Positions 45,240 through 56,325 of a DNA stretch of 64,000 nucleotides are shown here, one piece after another. The stretch is from Heterobilharzia americana (Eukaryota; Platyhelminthes; Trematoda; Strigeidida; Schistosomatidae): positions 161,671,276 to 161,735,275 of the forward strand of contig OX104127.1 in NCBI GenBank assembly GCA_944470555.2, read 5' to 3'. Each line of letters begins with the position of its first letter. Within the stretch, counting starts at the first letter, position 1. Under the pieces are notes generated by a model. The model made no database searches. It saw nothing but the letters and a program-made list of their open reading frames with translations, and had not been told where the DNA came from. Position numbers and translations under genes: made by a program.

Positions 45240-46056
45240 GTAAGATCAACCCAGGTGGGTTAGTTGCCGATGAGATTTCTGCACGGATACAAAAGGCTCG
45301 ATTGGCTTTTGCCAACTTGCGCCACCTATGGCGCCGCCGTGATATGCGTTTGTCTATTAACGGTCGCGTGTACTGCACAGCAGTCCGCTCTCTTCTACTG
45401 TATGGCTGTGAAACATGACCATTGAAAGTGAAAGATATAAAAAGGCTTCAGGTGTTTGACCACCGTTGTCTTCGTAGTATAGGACGTATTCCGTGGTGTC
45501 ACCATGTGAGTAATGCAGAAGTCAGGAGTAGAGTTTTAGGGAGAAGAGGTAAGTCAGTTGACGAGGTTATGAACCTTCATCGACTGAGATGGTTGGGACA
45601 AGTACTATGTATGCCTAGTCACCGATTACCTCGTCACACAATCTTGGTGGAAGTAGGTCCAGACTGCAAAAAGGCTCGAGGTGGCCAGACTAAAACATGG
45701 CACAAATGTATGAAGTCTCTGACTATTGGTTTAAGCCATGTAGGACGATTCAGACTAGGTGGTTAGGGTCCGCGGGACAAGAGGAACCAGTGGTTGGAGA
45801 CCCTAAGTGATATGGCTCAGAACCGATGTCAGTGGCACAGATGTATACATACATTATCCTCGTTTTAACAACGCTATACCGAATCTCACCATTTCGTCAC
45901 TCCTCTTTTCTTCTCGTACTTTATATTTCTTTTAACTGCATTCACTTATCTTCATCCTTCACCTCACTACCTTTCTACTAGATGTACTGATATATTGTGT
46001 GGCAAGTTGGACCGTTACGTAGTAATGCCTGGTCCTATGTTGATAATGATGATGAT
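45240..46056 (+). mobile_element. LINE-B, 3' copy with long open frame
   Basis: GGLVADEISARIQKARLAFA leads in, then LLLYGCET followed by TGA where other copies have TGG (Trp). The frame continues 114 codons (45422-45766): RRLQVFDHRCLRSIGRIPW type sequence, VSNAEVRSRVLGRRGKSVDE and RLRWLGQVLCMPSHRLPRH. The 3' UTR and GATGATGATG tail are complete. Probably a fairly young copy. Confidence 0.9.
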
Positions 46057-47698
46057 GTTTAAACCAATTCATAAACAAAATATTCAAGGTAAATAGTATC
46101 CTATTATATATTCTTGAAAAGGGGACTGACTTATATCTAAGAAAGAGGGAAAGGCGACTATGGTGGAGAAAAGAAAATGGTTATATCGGCGGAAAAGTGT
46201 CACTGGTCATACAATTTTATTGATTTTAAAAGTTGTTTTACTTATGAACACCTAAATGGTAGCATTATTACATAGATCAGATCAAAACCTTTTGACTGGT
46301 CTCTTATCCGTTTCTGTATGACCTTGTAACGTCGTATACTTCTCCAGAATCAACAGCCAAGGGTTTGACAAGATTCAACATTAATGCTGACCTTCATAGT
46401 TTTAACGGACTCACTAAGTTGAAGACACACGGTCAAGCATCCACATCATTTGACACCCTGTTGTGTTACGTTGCACTGCTTGTAATTGACCCTCTAGGCA
46501 ACTAGTTGAAATGCTTCAGTATCCTGGCACGACCTCGTAAATATACTATTCCATCTGACTACGCTATTGTGTTCTTCTTTGGTCTCGTACTCATGGGTAT
46601 ATAACAAGGGAGAATAATTAGTGATTGACCTCAGCGTCTGTTACGTTCGCCCAAGAACAATTCCTAAAACCTATACTTTGCAAATAACTACATGTTAAGT
46701 GAACACATTGGATAATAAGCTCCAGGCTGTGTTTTTTTTTGTACGCCATTCGGAGGACCGAATAACGTGACTCATCGTGTAGGTGAATTTGCCACACGAA
46801 AGTGGGCATGTATATTCAAGACTTAGCAGTCCCAAGGTCAGTGTTAATACTGGATAAGCAGTGGCAGGCGCCAGTCAGACAAAGTTATACCGAATTTGCG
46901 ATACGAATAACGCAAGAATATAACATAAATGATCATTTATAGGAAGCGTCTAGAATGGAAATCAACATTTTAAATCATTGACCGATATGATAAAAAATTT
47001 TGAGCTTCAAACTTTGATTTATATTACTGTACAGTCAGAATAAATCCCGTTGAACTATTTCATACTTTTATCTTTGACATAGTGCATTCTTATCTTTATG
47101 AAAATTGTATGTAAGATGTATTTTTGTTGAATAAATTTACCAAAGGCCAGTCTTGTGTTATCTCTTAGTTCAGTGAACAGTAGTTAGAATGTTCACTTCA
47201 AGTGTCCTTTTGCGTCCAGTATTATTATTATCATTATCATTAGTGTTATAGCGTCTTATTCCACTTGGTCACTTCAATTATTTTTTCAGCAAACTAAATC
47301 ATTCCAGTTATTAAAGCATGTAATCTAGACTTAGTAAAGTCTTTAAACGGTATTTCTAAGTAGTATATATATATAAATTATTAGGATAGGTGTACATGTT
47401 AGCTTCGCAAATCTCGTTTACTTTACAAGAAAATGGTAAGACACTTGCACACTCTTCACCAATAAATCTATGCATGACCTAATTTTATGAAAAAAACTAC
47501 AATGTACATTTTCAGTGACAATAAAGATAAGACTATTTTTGTCAAAAGGCACATAATAAAGTGTGCTTTTAGGAAAAAAGGGGAAAATATTGAATTCAGC
47601 CAATGGGAAATAAAAAATATTGATGTGTGATAGAAAAGTTGTGTTTCTAGCTGTAACGTATGAGCATCTAGTGTACTGTTTTTCAAATATTTACATTT
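46057..47698. other. No feature recognised
   Basis: 1.6 kb, unassigned. 47100-47200 has AATAAA sequences, but no LTR pair or coding domain could be established. Confidence 0.4.
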
Positions 47699-47706
47699 AT
47701 CAATGT

Positions 47707-48711
47707 GAAAAGCTCAGTGATGCCTTTGAAGTACAGACAGGAGTGAAACAGGGCTGTCTACTAACACCTATGATATTCCTGATTGTAGTGGACTGGATCA
47801 TGCAACAAACAACGAGGGGCGAGAGGACAAGGATATGACGGATCGGGGAAAACATTCTACAAGATTTGGATTTCGCCAATGACTTGTGTCTAATGTCACA
47901 CAAAATTGAAGATGTAAAGGCAAATACTAACAAGTTGACAGAGGAGGCGAGGTAGTGAAGACTTGACTTCAAGTGAATATAGAGAAGACAGAGGTGATGA
48001 AGATACCCAGCCAACAATAACAGTAACAAAAACAAGCTCCAATCACCATGAATGGGAGAAACTTAAAGGAAGTAGTCTCCGTCACCTATCTAGACAGCAC
48101 TGTTTCAACTACACGTAGCACAGACGAGGATGTCAAAGTCAGAATCGGAAAACAAGACAGGCGTTGATTAGCCTGAAACCGGTGAGGAGATCTTCCGCAC
48201 TTAGCATGTGGAACAAGATCCGGATTTTCAATACCATCGTCAAGTCAGTGCTGCCATTTGATGGTTCAGAGACTTGGCGCATCACGAAAGGGATTTCCAA
48301 CAAACTACACATAGTCATCAACAACTGTCTACGATGGCTCGATTCTGAAGCTCAGATGGCCAGAATATTAGGAATAAGCAACAAGGAACTCACTGTGGCT
48401 GACAACGAACCAATGAAGCAAGAACCTATCGCTCAACAAATATGCACTGGAAGAAAGTGGAGATGGATTGAGCATACACTAAGAAGATCATTCGATAACA
48501 CCACGCTTCAGGCCAGTTACTCGAGTGGAACCCGCATGGGAAACGACGAGGCGTGGGTGACATGGAGGAGATTGTGTGGGGAAGAAATGAGAATTTGTGG
48601 GCTGTCATGGAGCGAGGTTCAAAAGATTGCAGAGAAGAGAGTGTAATGAAGGCGTGCTACTGAAGCTCTATGTTTCATTAGGAACCCAAGGGACAAATAA
48701 TAATAATAATA
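47707..48711 (+). mobile_element. RTE-like LINE with probable 8 bp duplication
   Basis: ATCAATGT at 47699-47706 and 48712-48719. Encodes KLSDAFEVQTGVKQGCLLTP, MIFLIVVDWIMQQT, FANDLCLMS (catalytic box FAND), then SETWRITKGISNKLHIVINN and NNCLRWLDSEAQMARILGI in a 160-codon frame (48164-48646). The tail is AATAATAATAATAAT. Confidence 0.9.
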
Positions 48712-48764
48712 ATCAATGTTTAAAAAATTGACTCCTCGGTTCGCCTAAGTGACTGAGTGATTGG

Positions 48765-49225
48765 TAAAATCAACGTAGAACCTTGTACGCGATTGCATCG
48801 GCTCAATTTGCATACACTTCACAGTAGTACACAAAAAGCAAGTGAATAGGAAAAAGGAGTGATATCAAAGAAGATAAAGTAGTGTGATAGAATAAGCAAT
48901 CTGAGGATAACAATTAGTGTGAATATTCAAACTTTAGAAGATATTAAGGATTGAATACATCTAGGCCATTGTGACCAATTTCCAACCATATCACAAAGAG
49001 TCAGTTCTACAGTCTACACCTCCTCACATAACTCAGACCAATAGTAAAGGACTTTATCAGGTTTCGGTTTCGTCACCCTGGACCATCTTTCAATCTAATC
49101 CTGATCGAAGTTGGCGGCTATCCGCATGCGTAGTACATGTCCAAGGCATGTAAGTCGACTAAGATTCACAACCTCATCAATCGAATTGCCTGTCTTGCCT
49201 AATACCCTTCTTCTTACCTCTAAAG
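48765..49225 (-). mobile_element. LINE-C, C-terminal and 3' UTR copy
   Basis: Minus strand: VLGKTGNSIDEVVNLSRL followed by CLGHVLRMRI, then the 3' UTR to 48765. 5'-truncated at the PLE-2 boundary. Confidence 0.75.
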
Positions 49226-50400
49226 ACATGTTTTCGATATGTAGATGATACGTTTACAGTACTGAAATCGGAAACACATCAACAAGTCCTTGGCACGTAT
49301 AAATTCAGTAGTGAATGCAATCCAATTTACCTGTGACTCAGAAAATGAAGAAGGTGAGCTGGTAATGTTCGATTGCAAGATTAAACGAACACAAGATGGA
49401 AGTTTAGAGACTAGTGTTCATAGGAAACCTTCCCATTCGAATCTCTACTCAGACTTCGAATCCTCCCACCCCATCTCAGTTAAAGTAGGCTTAGTTAAAT
49501 GTTTAGGTGATAGAGCGGAAAAGCTTAGTAGTAGACCAGAAAATGTACTACAAGAAATTAGACACATCAAGAATACCCTGCGTCTAAATAATTACCCACC
49601 AAAATTTATAAATAAATTCATGAGAAATCGAAAGAAAAATATTAGCAGTGGTAGTAGTAGTAGTAGTAGTAGTAGTAGTAATACGGGTGTTATTATTAAT
49701 CATTCTGCCAATAATAGTAATAATAGTGATAGGGTTGAGAGAGAATTCAAAGCCTCTGTTGTGTTACCGTACAAGGAGGGCACCTTAAAAGCGTTACGAA
49801 GAATTCTCAATAAGGCTGGGAACATATTGTCTTTTGAAAGATCGTCTTGATCTAATTTGGCAGAAATAATTTAGCCTACCTAACTTCTTTGAAGTGTTTG
49901 GAAGGTCAAATACATAGATCAAAGTAGTCGACTAGGATCAATTAGAATAACAGAGCACAAAAGCTTAATTAAATCAAAATTAGTAGATAAGATATTTAGA
50001 GAAGAGCTCAGGTTTAGCTATACACGCAATTACACACAATCAAAAAGTAGAGTGGGGTAGAGCGATAGCATTAAGAACTGACTTAGTTAGGTGGAGGGAG
50101 GGAAGCAGAGATTGATAACCGACTAAATCTTTGTTTATCGAATCTACACGAAATACACACAGTGACAGGAATGATTGTGCACGTGTTCTAGGATATATGG
50201 AAAATTCTACTGTCCTTGTCATCACAGAGAAGGAGAGAGAATGAGAACTAATTGAACTCTGTTTCGAAGTTGTAAAGTTAGTAACCTGATATGAATATGG
50301 ACAATAAATTGTGTCCGAAAAGTTATTTAGTAAATGATACTGTTCCTTTACTGTGTATGACATTTCTAATAAACGATTACAAACTACCACAGTGCTCAAG
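49226..50400 (+). pseudogene. PLE-2 fragment: RT palm/thumb and 3' region
   Basis: Plus strand. RYVDDTFTVLKSE carries the RT catalytic YVDD box. A frameshift near 49300 leads to an unbroken stretch to 49850: NAIQFTCDSENEEGELVMFD, RTQDGSLETSVHRKPSHSNL, YSDFESSHPISVKVGLVKCL, typical of PLE RT after the catalytic box. Then a (GTA)n-coded serine run (SSGSSSSSSSSSN) and KEGTLKALRRILNKAG. The GIY-YIG domain is missing; instead the 3' UTR follows to an AATAAACG end at about 50385. Confidence 0.87.
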
Positions 50401-50689
50401 TTTTACTCCTTTACTAATACTCAGCCTTGGCCTATCACTGAATAACATTCAAGATCAGTAAAAAAGATAAAATACTGTCTGGGAGGTTGGTGATTTATTG
50501 ATTGGCTGTAAAGTATACATCATTAATCGATAAGAGGATCATCTAAGAAAAAAGAAAAAGTACTATCCAACTATCTGAGTTTTAGTTTGGAACCACCAAA
50601 CCGTCTATACGATAATGTTAAGAGGAGGCAATGAGTAATGAATCCTTTGAAAAATACAAATCCCACTTCCAGTTCAATGGCAGGATCTC

Positions 50690-51108
50690 GAAACATCATC
50701 AATATCAACATAGGACCAGGCATTACTGCGTAACAGTCACAGTCGCCACACCACATATCAGTACATCTAGTAGAAAAGTAGTGAGGTGAAGGATGAAGAT
50801 AAGTGAATGCAGTCAAAAGAAATATAAAGTACGAGAAGAAAAGAGGAGTGACGAAATGGTGAGATTCAGTATAGCGTTGTTAAGATGAGGATAATGTATG
50901 TATACATCTGTGCCACTGACATCGGTTCTGAGCCATATCACCTAGGGTCTCCAACCACTGGTTCTTCTTGTCCTGCGGACCCTAACCACAGGTGGCATAA
51001 GTCGGAGAAAGCCAATCGAGCCTTTTGTATCCATGCAGAGATTTCATCGGCAACTGACCCACCAGGGCTGATCCTACTTCTCAGGTAAGTGAAGTGGTCG
51101 ACACACCG
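50690..51108 (-). mobile_element. LINE-B copy with internal deletion
   Basis: Minus strand. 3' tail and UTR at 50690-50988, then at about 50990 an abrupt jump to the segment encoding ADEISAWIQKARLAF and VDHFTYLRS. The C-terminal coding part between them (present in 45.3-45.8 kb) is missing. Confidence 0.8.
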
Positions 51109-51519
51109 AAGCAGAGGTTAGATCTGATATTCATTTCAATCATCAAATCAATGAAGCTTTTGTAATCCTTGAAATAAGAGAAATGGATAACACGTACGAC
51201 CTCATCAACCAAACTATTAAAAGTATTCAGTCCACACAAAAAAGAAAATTACCAAGTTGCATACAGCGACGTTACCATCAATAGGATAGATGATGAAACC
51301 TTACAGACTCAAGCGAACAAGAAGGTGAGAAACACATCAAATTTCGGATCACGATAGTGATAACTCAATGTCCCATAAGAAGAGTTGCGTATAAGTACTA
51401 TTCGCACGTGCCACAACTCATTGCAATACTCAATAACTATGAAAGTCAGGAGAAAAGTGTTCAAACCCAATGACCATTCAACCAACTCCATCAGGAAATG
51501 CCTATCAACAGAACACAAG
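51109..51519. other. No clear feature
   Basis: Possibly PLE-1 RT-linked sequence upstream of the GIY-YIG relic, but no motif could be established. Confidence 0.35.
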
Positions 51520-51900
51520 TTGGGATAATTATCTCAAACAACTAAACAAATCACTTTATCATATGTCAAACATGCCTCAGAAATCGTCAATCAATTACTT
51601 CGCCATACGCGTATCAATGTGGAACATAAAGCAAGAAAAGTCTTACAGATTATCTTATGCAAGTTGAAGGCTCCACTACCTAAAGAGGACAAGACGAATA
51701 TAATCAGTGGCAAAGACTGTCAACACCACTACTTTGGTCAATGTAATCGTCGAACAGTTCAGAGTTTGCGAGTATTGACTAGAGGCGGTCAAATGACATG
51801 ATGTAACATTACTGACATCATGACACGTAAATGACCACAGCCACAACTTGGTTTATGGCAATGTAGAAGTAGTACAATATGTAAGCTTGAAAACTCCAAA
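51520..51900 (+). pseudogene. PLE-1 GIY-YIG relic
   Basis: Frames combined read LRHTRINVEHKARKVLQIIL, PKEDKTNIISGKDCQHHYFG, aligning with THKPTNSLQTLL and KEDKPNIIYEIDCNNCSQHYIG of the 31.9 kb copy. The key Tyr-Ile-Gly is changed to Tyr-Phe-Gly and IYEI to ISGK. Frameshifted. Confidence 0.78.
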
Positions 51901-52189
51901 ATGGATCAGTCAACTGGAAATGAATCAAGTACACCAATATTCAGTAATTAGAATAAACGTATAGGTCAACTGATAACAACGGTTATAAAAGTCAACCACT
52001 GATTTAAAAAAAGAGAGATCACCCCTACCCACTAGCCAATTACTGTCAACGTAGACAAATATCCATCATAGACATTAATACAACTTGAAAGCGTTTTAAT
52101 TCTTGCTGGAGTAAATGCTGATGAAGTTAGCATGTGTGGTTATGAAACATTCAAGAATAAACCCCAAAGGTAGGATAACGCTAGGCACA

Positions 52190-52456
52190 TTAGTGGCTTG
52201 CTTCGAAGTTAATTTCATGAGGTTCTAGTAAGAAGCTGTAACCAGTGAAATCAACGTCCTTCTGGACGACATCATCAGCACTAACTTCAGTATGAAGCAG
52301 CGAGCTGTCAATATCTCTCCGTGAGTGATTTAGTAACCTGCCTTGACGAAGCTGTCTATGATTAGTTGTTTCCTTTGATTGTTGTGTCACTGATTGTATA
52401 GATTTTTCTGTTGGCTGTCCCTCTTCTTCACCTCTGACCTTTTTGTCGTTTACCAT
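52190..52456 (-). mobile_element. PLE-1 terminal segment, inverted
   Basis: Minus-strand frame NDKKVRGEEEGQPTEKSIQS, then SRRDIDSSLLHTEVSADDVV, homologous to the 66-codon frame in the 31.7/32.7 kb arms. Its own hammerhead region (52250-52292) has core CTGATGA but GAAA is lost. Confidence 0.8.
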
Positions 52457-52522
52457 CTTGCTGATGATGTCGTCTAGAAGGACGATGAAAGCTTCACGAT
52501 TAAATAACCCAGCTCAAAGAAC
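52455..52522 (+). ncRNA. PLE-1 hammerhead, canonical core
   Basis: Core CTGATGA 52461-52467, one extra T, stem II GTCGTC/GACGAT with loop TAGAAG, GAAA 52487-52490, stem III AGCT/AGCT (52490-52493 with 52511-52514), cleavage triplet CTC ending at 52515. Stem I is weak on inspection. Best PLE-type ribozyme here. Confidence 0.75.
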
Positions 52523-52580
52523 ACAGTACAACCAAGACCATCCACCTGAGCTACAAATATTCTCCACTATATGCCTTATT
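52523..52580 (+). mobile_element. PLE-1 end segment
   Basis: AGTACAACCAAGACCATCC, then CCTGAGCTACAAATATTCTCC, shared with 32880-32935. Confidence 0.7.
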
Positions 52581-52871
52581 TGGTTTATTGTCAGTTAACT
52601 GCTATCATAGCAGGACATCAAAATTTACTGAATATTGCTTAAGGTATAAAAGGTAAAAAGAAGCCATGTAATTACTGTTTTGAAAATATTTTTGCTATAA
52701 TCTGTTTATAGAATGATTAGGAATAGTAGTTAATTGTTCTGCTATGATATATGACCACCTACAATATTCTCAATAAATCTTATTTTAGTACTGATAGTTC
52801 CAAAAGTTATCCAGTTATCGACTTCAGTGGGTGTATTACTCAATGTTAAACCAATAAGTTATATTTCAAGT

Positions 52872-53235
52872 TTTTATTCATCATAGACTGACATCAGTTG
52901 GAGAAACAAAGCAAATCTGGGAGTACTGGATAGCCTGATGGTCGTAAGGACAGTTACTCAACGATGACATTGGGTGGCGGTTGAGCTATATCGTGAGCTA
53001 ATACAAGTTGTAAATATAGACGATTGTATTCTGACCCAGTGGCTAGCTTAATGGTAACGTGTTGGCCACGGAACCTCAAGGTCGCAGGTTCGACCCAGGG
53101 GGGTGGGGGTCGCGGGTGCGCACTGCTCAGGAGTCCCATACTAGTCTGACGAAACAGCTGTCGAGTACTTCCAGGTTTCTTTCGCTCCTCCAACTGATGT
53201 CAGTCTACACTGAATAACAACTTGAAATATTTCTA
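52872..53235. mobile_element. S2 head-to-head pair
   Basis: Short minus S2 3' fragment (52872-52933) joined to a plus S2 (52935-53235) with B box GTCGCAGGTTCGACCC. Plus ribozyme (53119-53171): core CTCAGGA, GAAA intact, two extra bases in stem II, stem I GCACTG/GAGTAC weakened. Confidence 0.8.
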
Positions 53236-53847
53236 AATCCCCACAACTCCCTTAAAATTCAGTGAGGTATAGATTTGAAATTTCCTTTACTTGCTAAAAC
53301 TTCAACATTCAGGTAGTATCATAAACCTTACAGAATCGATGCGCTTCACAGCTCATTACACAAACCTGTTAAACTGTACTATTCACTGATTATTAGTCTA
53401 GGTGATATGTGATGCATGAATAAAACATTACAACACAATACAGCACTATATGAAATTTTGCACTAATTTTTTGTTGCTGATAAAATCACCTAATAACCGT
53501 AAAATATTTTTCTACCTCTACACCTTACTTCTTAGACCGTTGTTAAAGGTTTCAAAACAGTGATTTTAAATACCATCCATTGTACAAGTGAGAACTAGAC
53601 GACAAGAAATAAACAATGAAATATGATCACTTATTGAATGAGTGAAACTGATGAATAAAATTTGTAAACTTCGCGTTAAACCAGTTAACAGCTATATAAA
53701 GTAAGTTAGGATTTGATAGTTTCAAAAAATTTGAGCAATAGAAAAATGATATTCATCATTTCCTTTCAATTTGTGTGTATTTCGTAATGAAACCAAAATT
53801 TACAATATCCTTCAAGCTTATATATCATAACTTGACTACTCTTCTTC
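53236..53847. other. No feature recognised
   Basis: AT-rich sequence up to the left arm of the 53.85/54.47 kb inverted repeat. Confidence 0.45.
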
Positions 53848-54675
53848 TCCATGAATAATTCTACGTCGTCAGAATTGTAGAATAAAGATGATATCCATAT
53901 GTACTGTGTCGTATATGTGAAGAGTGAATAAATCACAGATCGAGATTTATATGTACACACATGTGTTGCTGATAGTTCTTATGTATGTTCTTCATGTATG
54001 TTAGGTACGTCAGGATGTAGGGGTGGGTTGAGTAAGACCAAATCAAACTACATTCTACTCCCTCATTTCTTCATATTTAAACAATTTTGATTCCATTCTG
54101 TATCTGACAAGATTCTGATATCAGACACTGTTTATAATTTCATAAGTCACCTTTCTGAATAATTTTCATATTGTCAAAATTGATCTCCTCACCTCAAATT
54201 ATAACATGAAGAACAATAGTTAATGTGTTTTCAAGTTTTTTTCAGTTCTACTGGATTTCTGGGAGGTCGAGTGGAAGCTGTTCATTGTTCATTTTTCCTA
54301 TTTTTCATTTCACAGGATGTTTATCCTATGCTTATCGCATCACAGTCTGACTAGTTTATTTTATAAACACAATTAGATTATGAACCTAGAGGGATCTAGT
54401 CCTTCAAATGGACTAGGGTGCTTTGCAACATGTTTGATGTTCTGTGGAACACTCTGATGATATTGTAGTTGTTGAGCACTTCCCTAACCCACCCATATAT
54501 CCTGACATACCTAACATACATGAAGAACATACATTAGAACTATCAGCAGCACATGTGTGTACATACAAATCTCAAACGATGAGTTATTCACTCTTCACAC
54601 ACAACACAGTACATATGGATATCATCTTTACTCTACAATTCTGACAATGCAGAAACATTAATTGAGAAGAACACT
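53848..54675. repeat. Unclassified inverted repeat, about 190 bp arms
   Basis: Arms 53848-54040 and 54470-54675 are inverted copies separated by about 430 bp. Read outward-in, both can be translated: plus frame PPIYPDIPNIHEEHTLELSA, VCTYKSQTMSYSLFTHN; the minus arm encodes VCTYKSRSVIYSLFTY. They have diverged by roughly a tenth to a fifth. No family recognised. Confidence 0.75.
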
Positions 54676-54685
54676 TGTCAAGTTA

Positions 54686-54687
<2 letters not shown>

Positions 54688-54738
<51 letters not shown>
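54688..54738. repeat. TA microsatellite, left of RTE insertion
   Basis: About 24 TA/AT units with one TACA interruption, merging into the RTE TTA tail. Confidence 0.9.
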
Positions 54739-54743
<5 letters not shown>

Positions 54744-55205
54744 ATTATTATTATTATTATTATTTGTCCCTTGGGTTCCTAATGGAACATAGGGATGCAG
54801 TGGCACGTCTCCATTCCCCTCTCTTCTCTGTAATCTTTTGAACTTGGTTCCACGACAGCCCACAAGCTCTCATTTCTTCCTCACACAATCTCCTCTATGT
54901 CAACCTAGCTTCGGACGCCCAACTCGTTGTTTCCCATGCAGGTTCCATTCGAGCACCTGGCCTGAAGCGTGATGTCCCCAATCGGCCTTCTCAGTGCATG
55001 CTCAATCCATTACCACTTCCCCATTCTGCATATTTGTTGAGCGATAGGTTCTTGGTTGGTTCATTAACCGGCCAGACTTCCTTGTTGCTTATTCTTATTA
55101 TTCTGGCCATCTGAGCTTCAGAATCGAGCCGGCGTAGACAGTTGTTGATGAATATGTGTAGTTTGTTGGAAATCTCTTTTGTAACTCGCCAAGTCTCTGA
55201 GCCAG

Positions 55206-55206
<1 letters not shown>
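54739..55206 (-). mobile_element. RTE-like LINE inserted in a TA repeat
   Basis: Minus strand. SGSETWRVTKEISNKLHIFI, LRRLDSEAQMARIIRI, SNKEVWPVNEPTKNLSLNKY, then the 3' end with ATT-type tail at 54739-54764. The 5' end borders TA repeat directly. Confidence 0.9.

Positions 55207-55245
<39 letters not shown>
55207..55245. repeat. TA microsatellite, right of RTE insertion
   Basis: About 18 AT units, likely the other half of the array split by the RTE. Confidence 0.9.
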
Positions 55246-55246
<1 letters not shown>

Positions 55247-55689
55247 CTTGGGGGATATTGTATATTCCGGCCTACTGCAACTTTGATAAAGCTATTAGCC
55301 GCACTAAATAGCGAAATGTCAGTTGAAAGGAATTTATTTTGTTTTCGGTTCACTGAGAAATACAAATACCAGGATAATTAATTGGATCTGAACCGTTAAT
55401 CTTGCTTCTTAGAATGTTTATCTTTTTTCGTGAATTCACACCGGACCGAAATCCACTCAGCAACCTTGTGCATCTTCGAGTATTCGGCAACGAGCTATAT
55501 CTATGTTATCAGAACTAATGATAATCTGCGGCTACCCAAAACTCAAAAGTTGGGGCTGGGTTCGAACCTCTGACACTTCGATTGGAAATTAATTGTCTAG
55601 ACCCATGAGTGACAGATTCACATGTGATTTCACAACAAATCTAAAACACACGATGGATGCAATAGTAGAGGACATTTGTAGCTCAAGTG
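55246..55689. other. Mostly unassigned, one tRNA-like box
   Basis: GCTGGGTTCGAACCTCTGAC at 55555-55575 resembles a B box; similar to 17405. No A box or ribozyme nearby. Confidence 0.35.
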
Positions 55690-55710
55690 GATGGTCTTGA
55701 TTGGATTGTG

Positions 55711-55775
55711 TTCTCTGAGCTGGGTTGTCTGATCATGGAGCTTTCATCGTCTTTCTAGACAGCATCATCAACAGT
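55711..55775 (-). ncRNA. PLE-1 hammerhead-like motif
   Basis: Core TTGATGA, loop TAGAAA, GACGAT then GAAA, stem III AGCT/AGCT, CTC cleavage triplet. C3 is U. Confidence 0.62.
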
Positions 55776-56244
55776 ATGAAATTACCTGTCAATATCTCTC
55801 CATGAGTGATTTACTAGCTTGTGGTTTGTGATTGGTTGTTTCCTTCGACTGTTGTATCATTGACAAACTGCACAGATTTTCGTGTTGACTGTCCCTCTGC
55901 TTGATCTCTTACCTTTCTGTTATTTATCATTTTTCTCATTGGTTGATAGATTAGGTCTATGTCTATACACCTACTGATTACTGATTGACCTGAATGTTAA
56001 GCTCCAAGGGATTCTCTGATATTCTATTTGTTTTCTCTTTCCAATATTTCTAAATTGTTGAAATTGAATTCATGTCCATAAGTATCCACGTGCACTGTAA
56101 ATGAGTGATGAAATATCGTGACGTTCAATAGCCGATCGGTGTTCATGTAGACGAAAGCGAAGATAGGCGACCACTTTGTCTAATGTAGTGTTGACTACAG
56201 TTATTGCAGTTGATTTTGTAAATGACATTCGGTTTGTCTTCTTT

Positions 56245-56316
56245 GGTGCTGATAATGTCGTCTAGAAAGACGATGAAAGCTTCACGACTAAACAACTCAC
56301 CTCAGAGAACACAATA
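56245..56316 (+). ncRNA. PLE-1 hammerhead-like motif, inverted end
   Basis: Core CTGATAA (G8 to A), stem II and GAAA kept, second AGCT of stem III changed to ACCT. Predicted inactive. Confidence 0.58.
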
Positions 56317-56325
56317 CACCTAAGA

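Larger units (their letters stand above)
55690..56325 (-). pseudogene. PLE-1 GIY-YIG relic with ribozymes at both ends
   Basis: Minus body 55790-56245: KEDKPNVIYKINCNNCSQHYI with the GIY-YIG start intact, then a Gly-to-Arg change (YIRQSG) and frameshifts; YGHEFNFNNLEILE near its end. A hammerhead lies in sense at 55711-55775, and an inverted one on the plus strand at 56245-56316, both followed by the PLE-1 end motif CTCAGAGAACACAAT. Confidence 0.83.

Noticed and set aside
46057..47698. LTR-like sequence with polyadenylation signals near 47.1 kb
   Set aside because: No paired LTR, primer-binding site or polypurine tract could be found.
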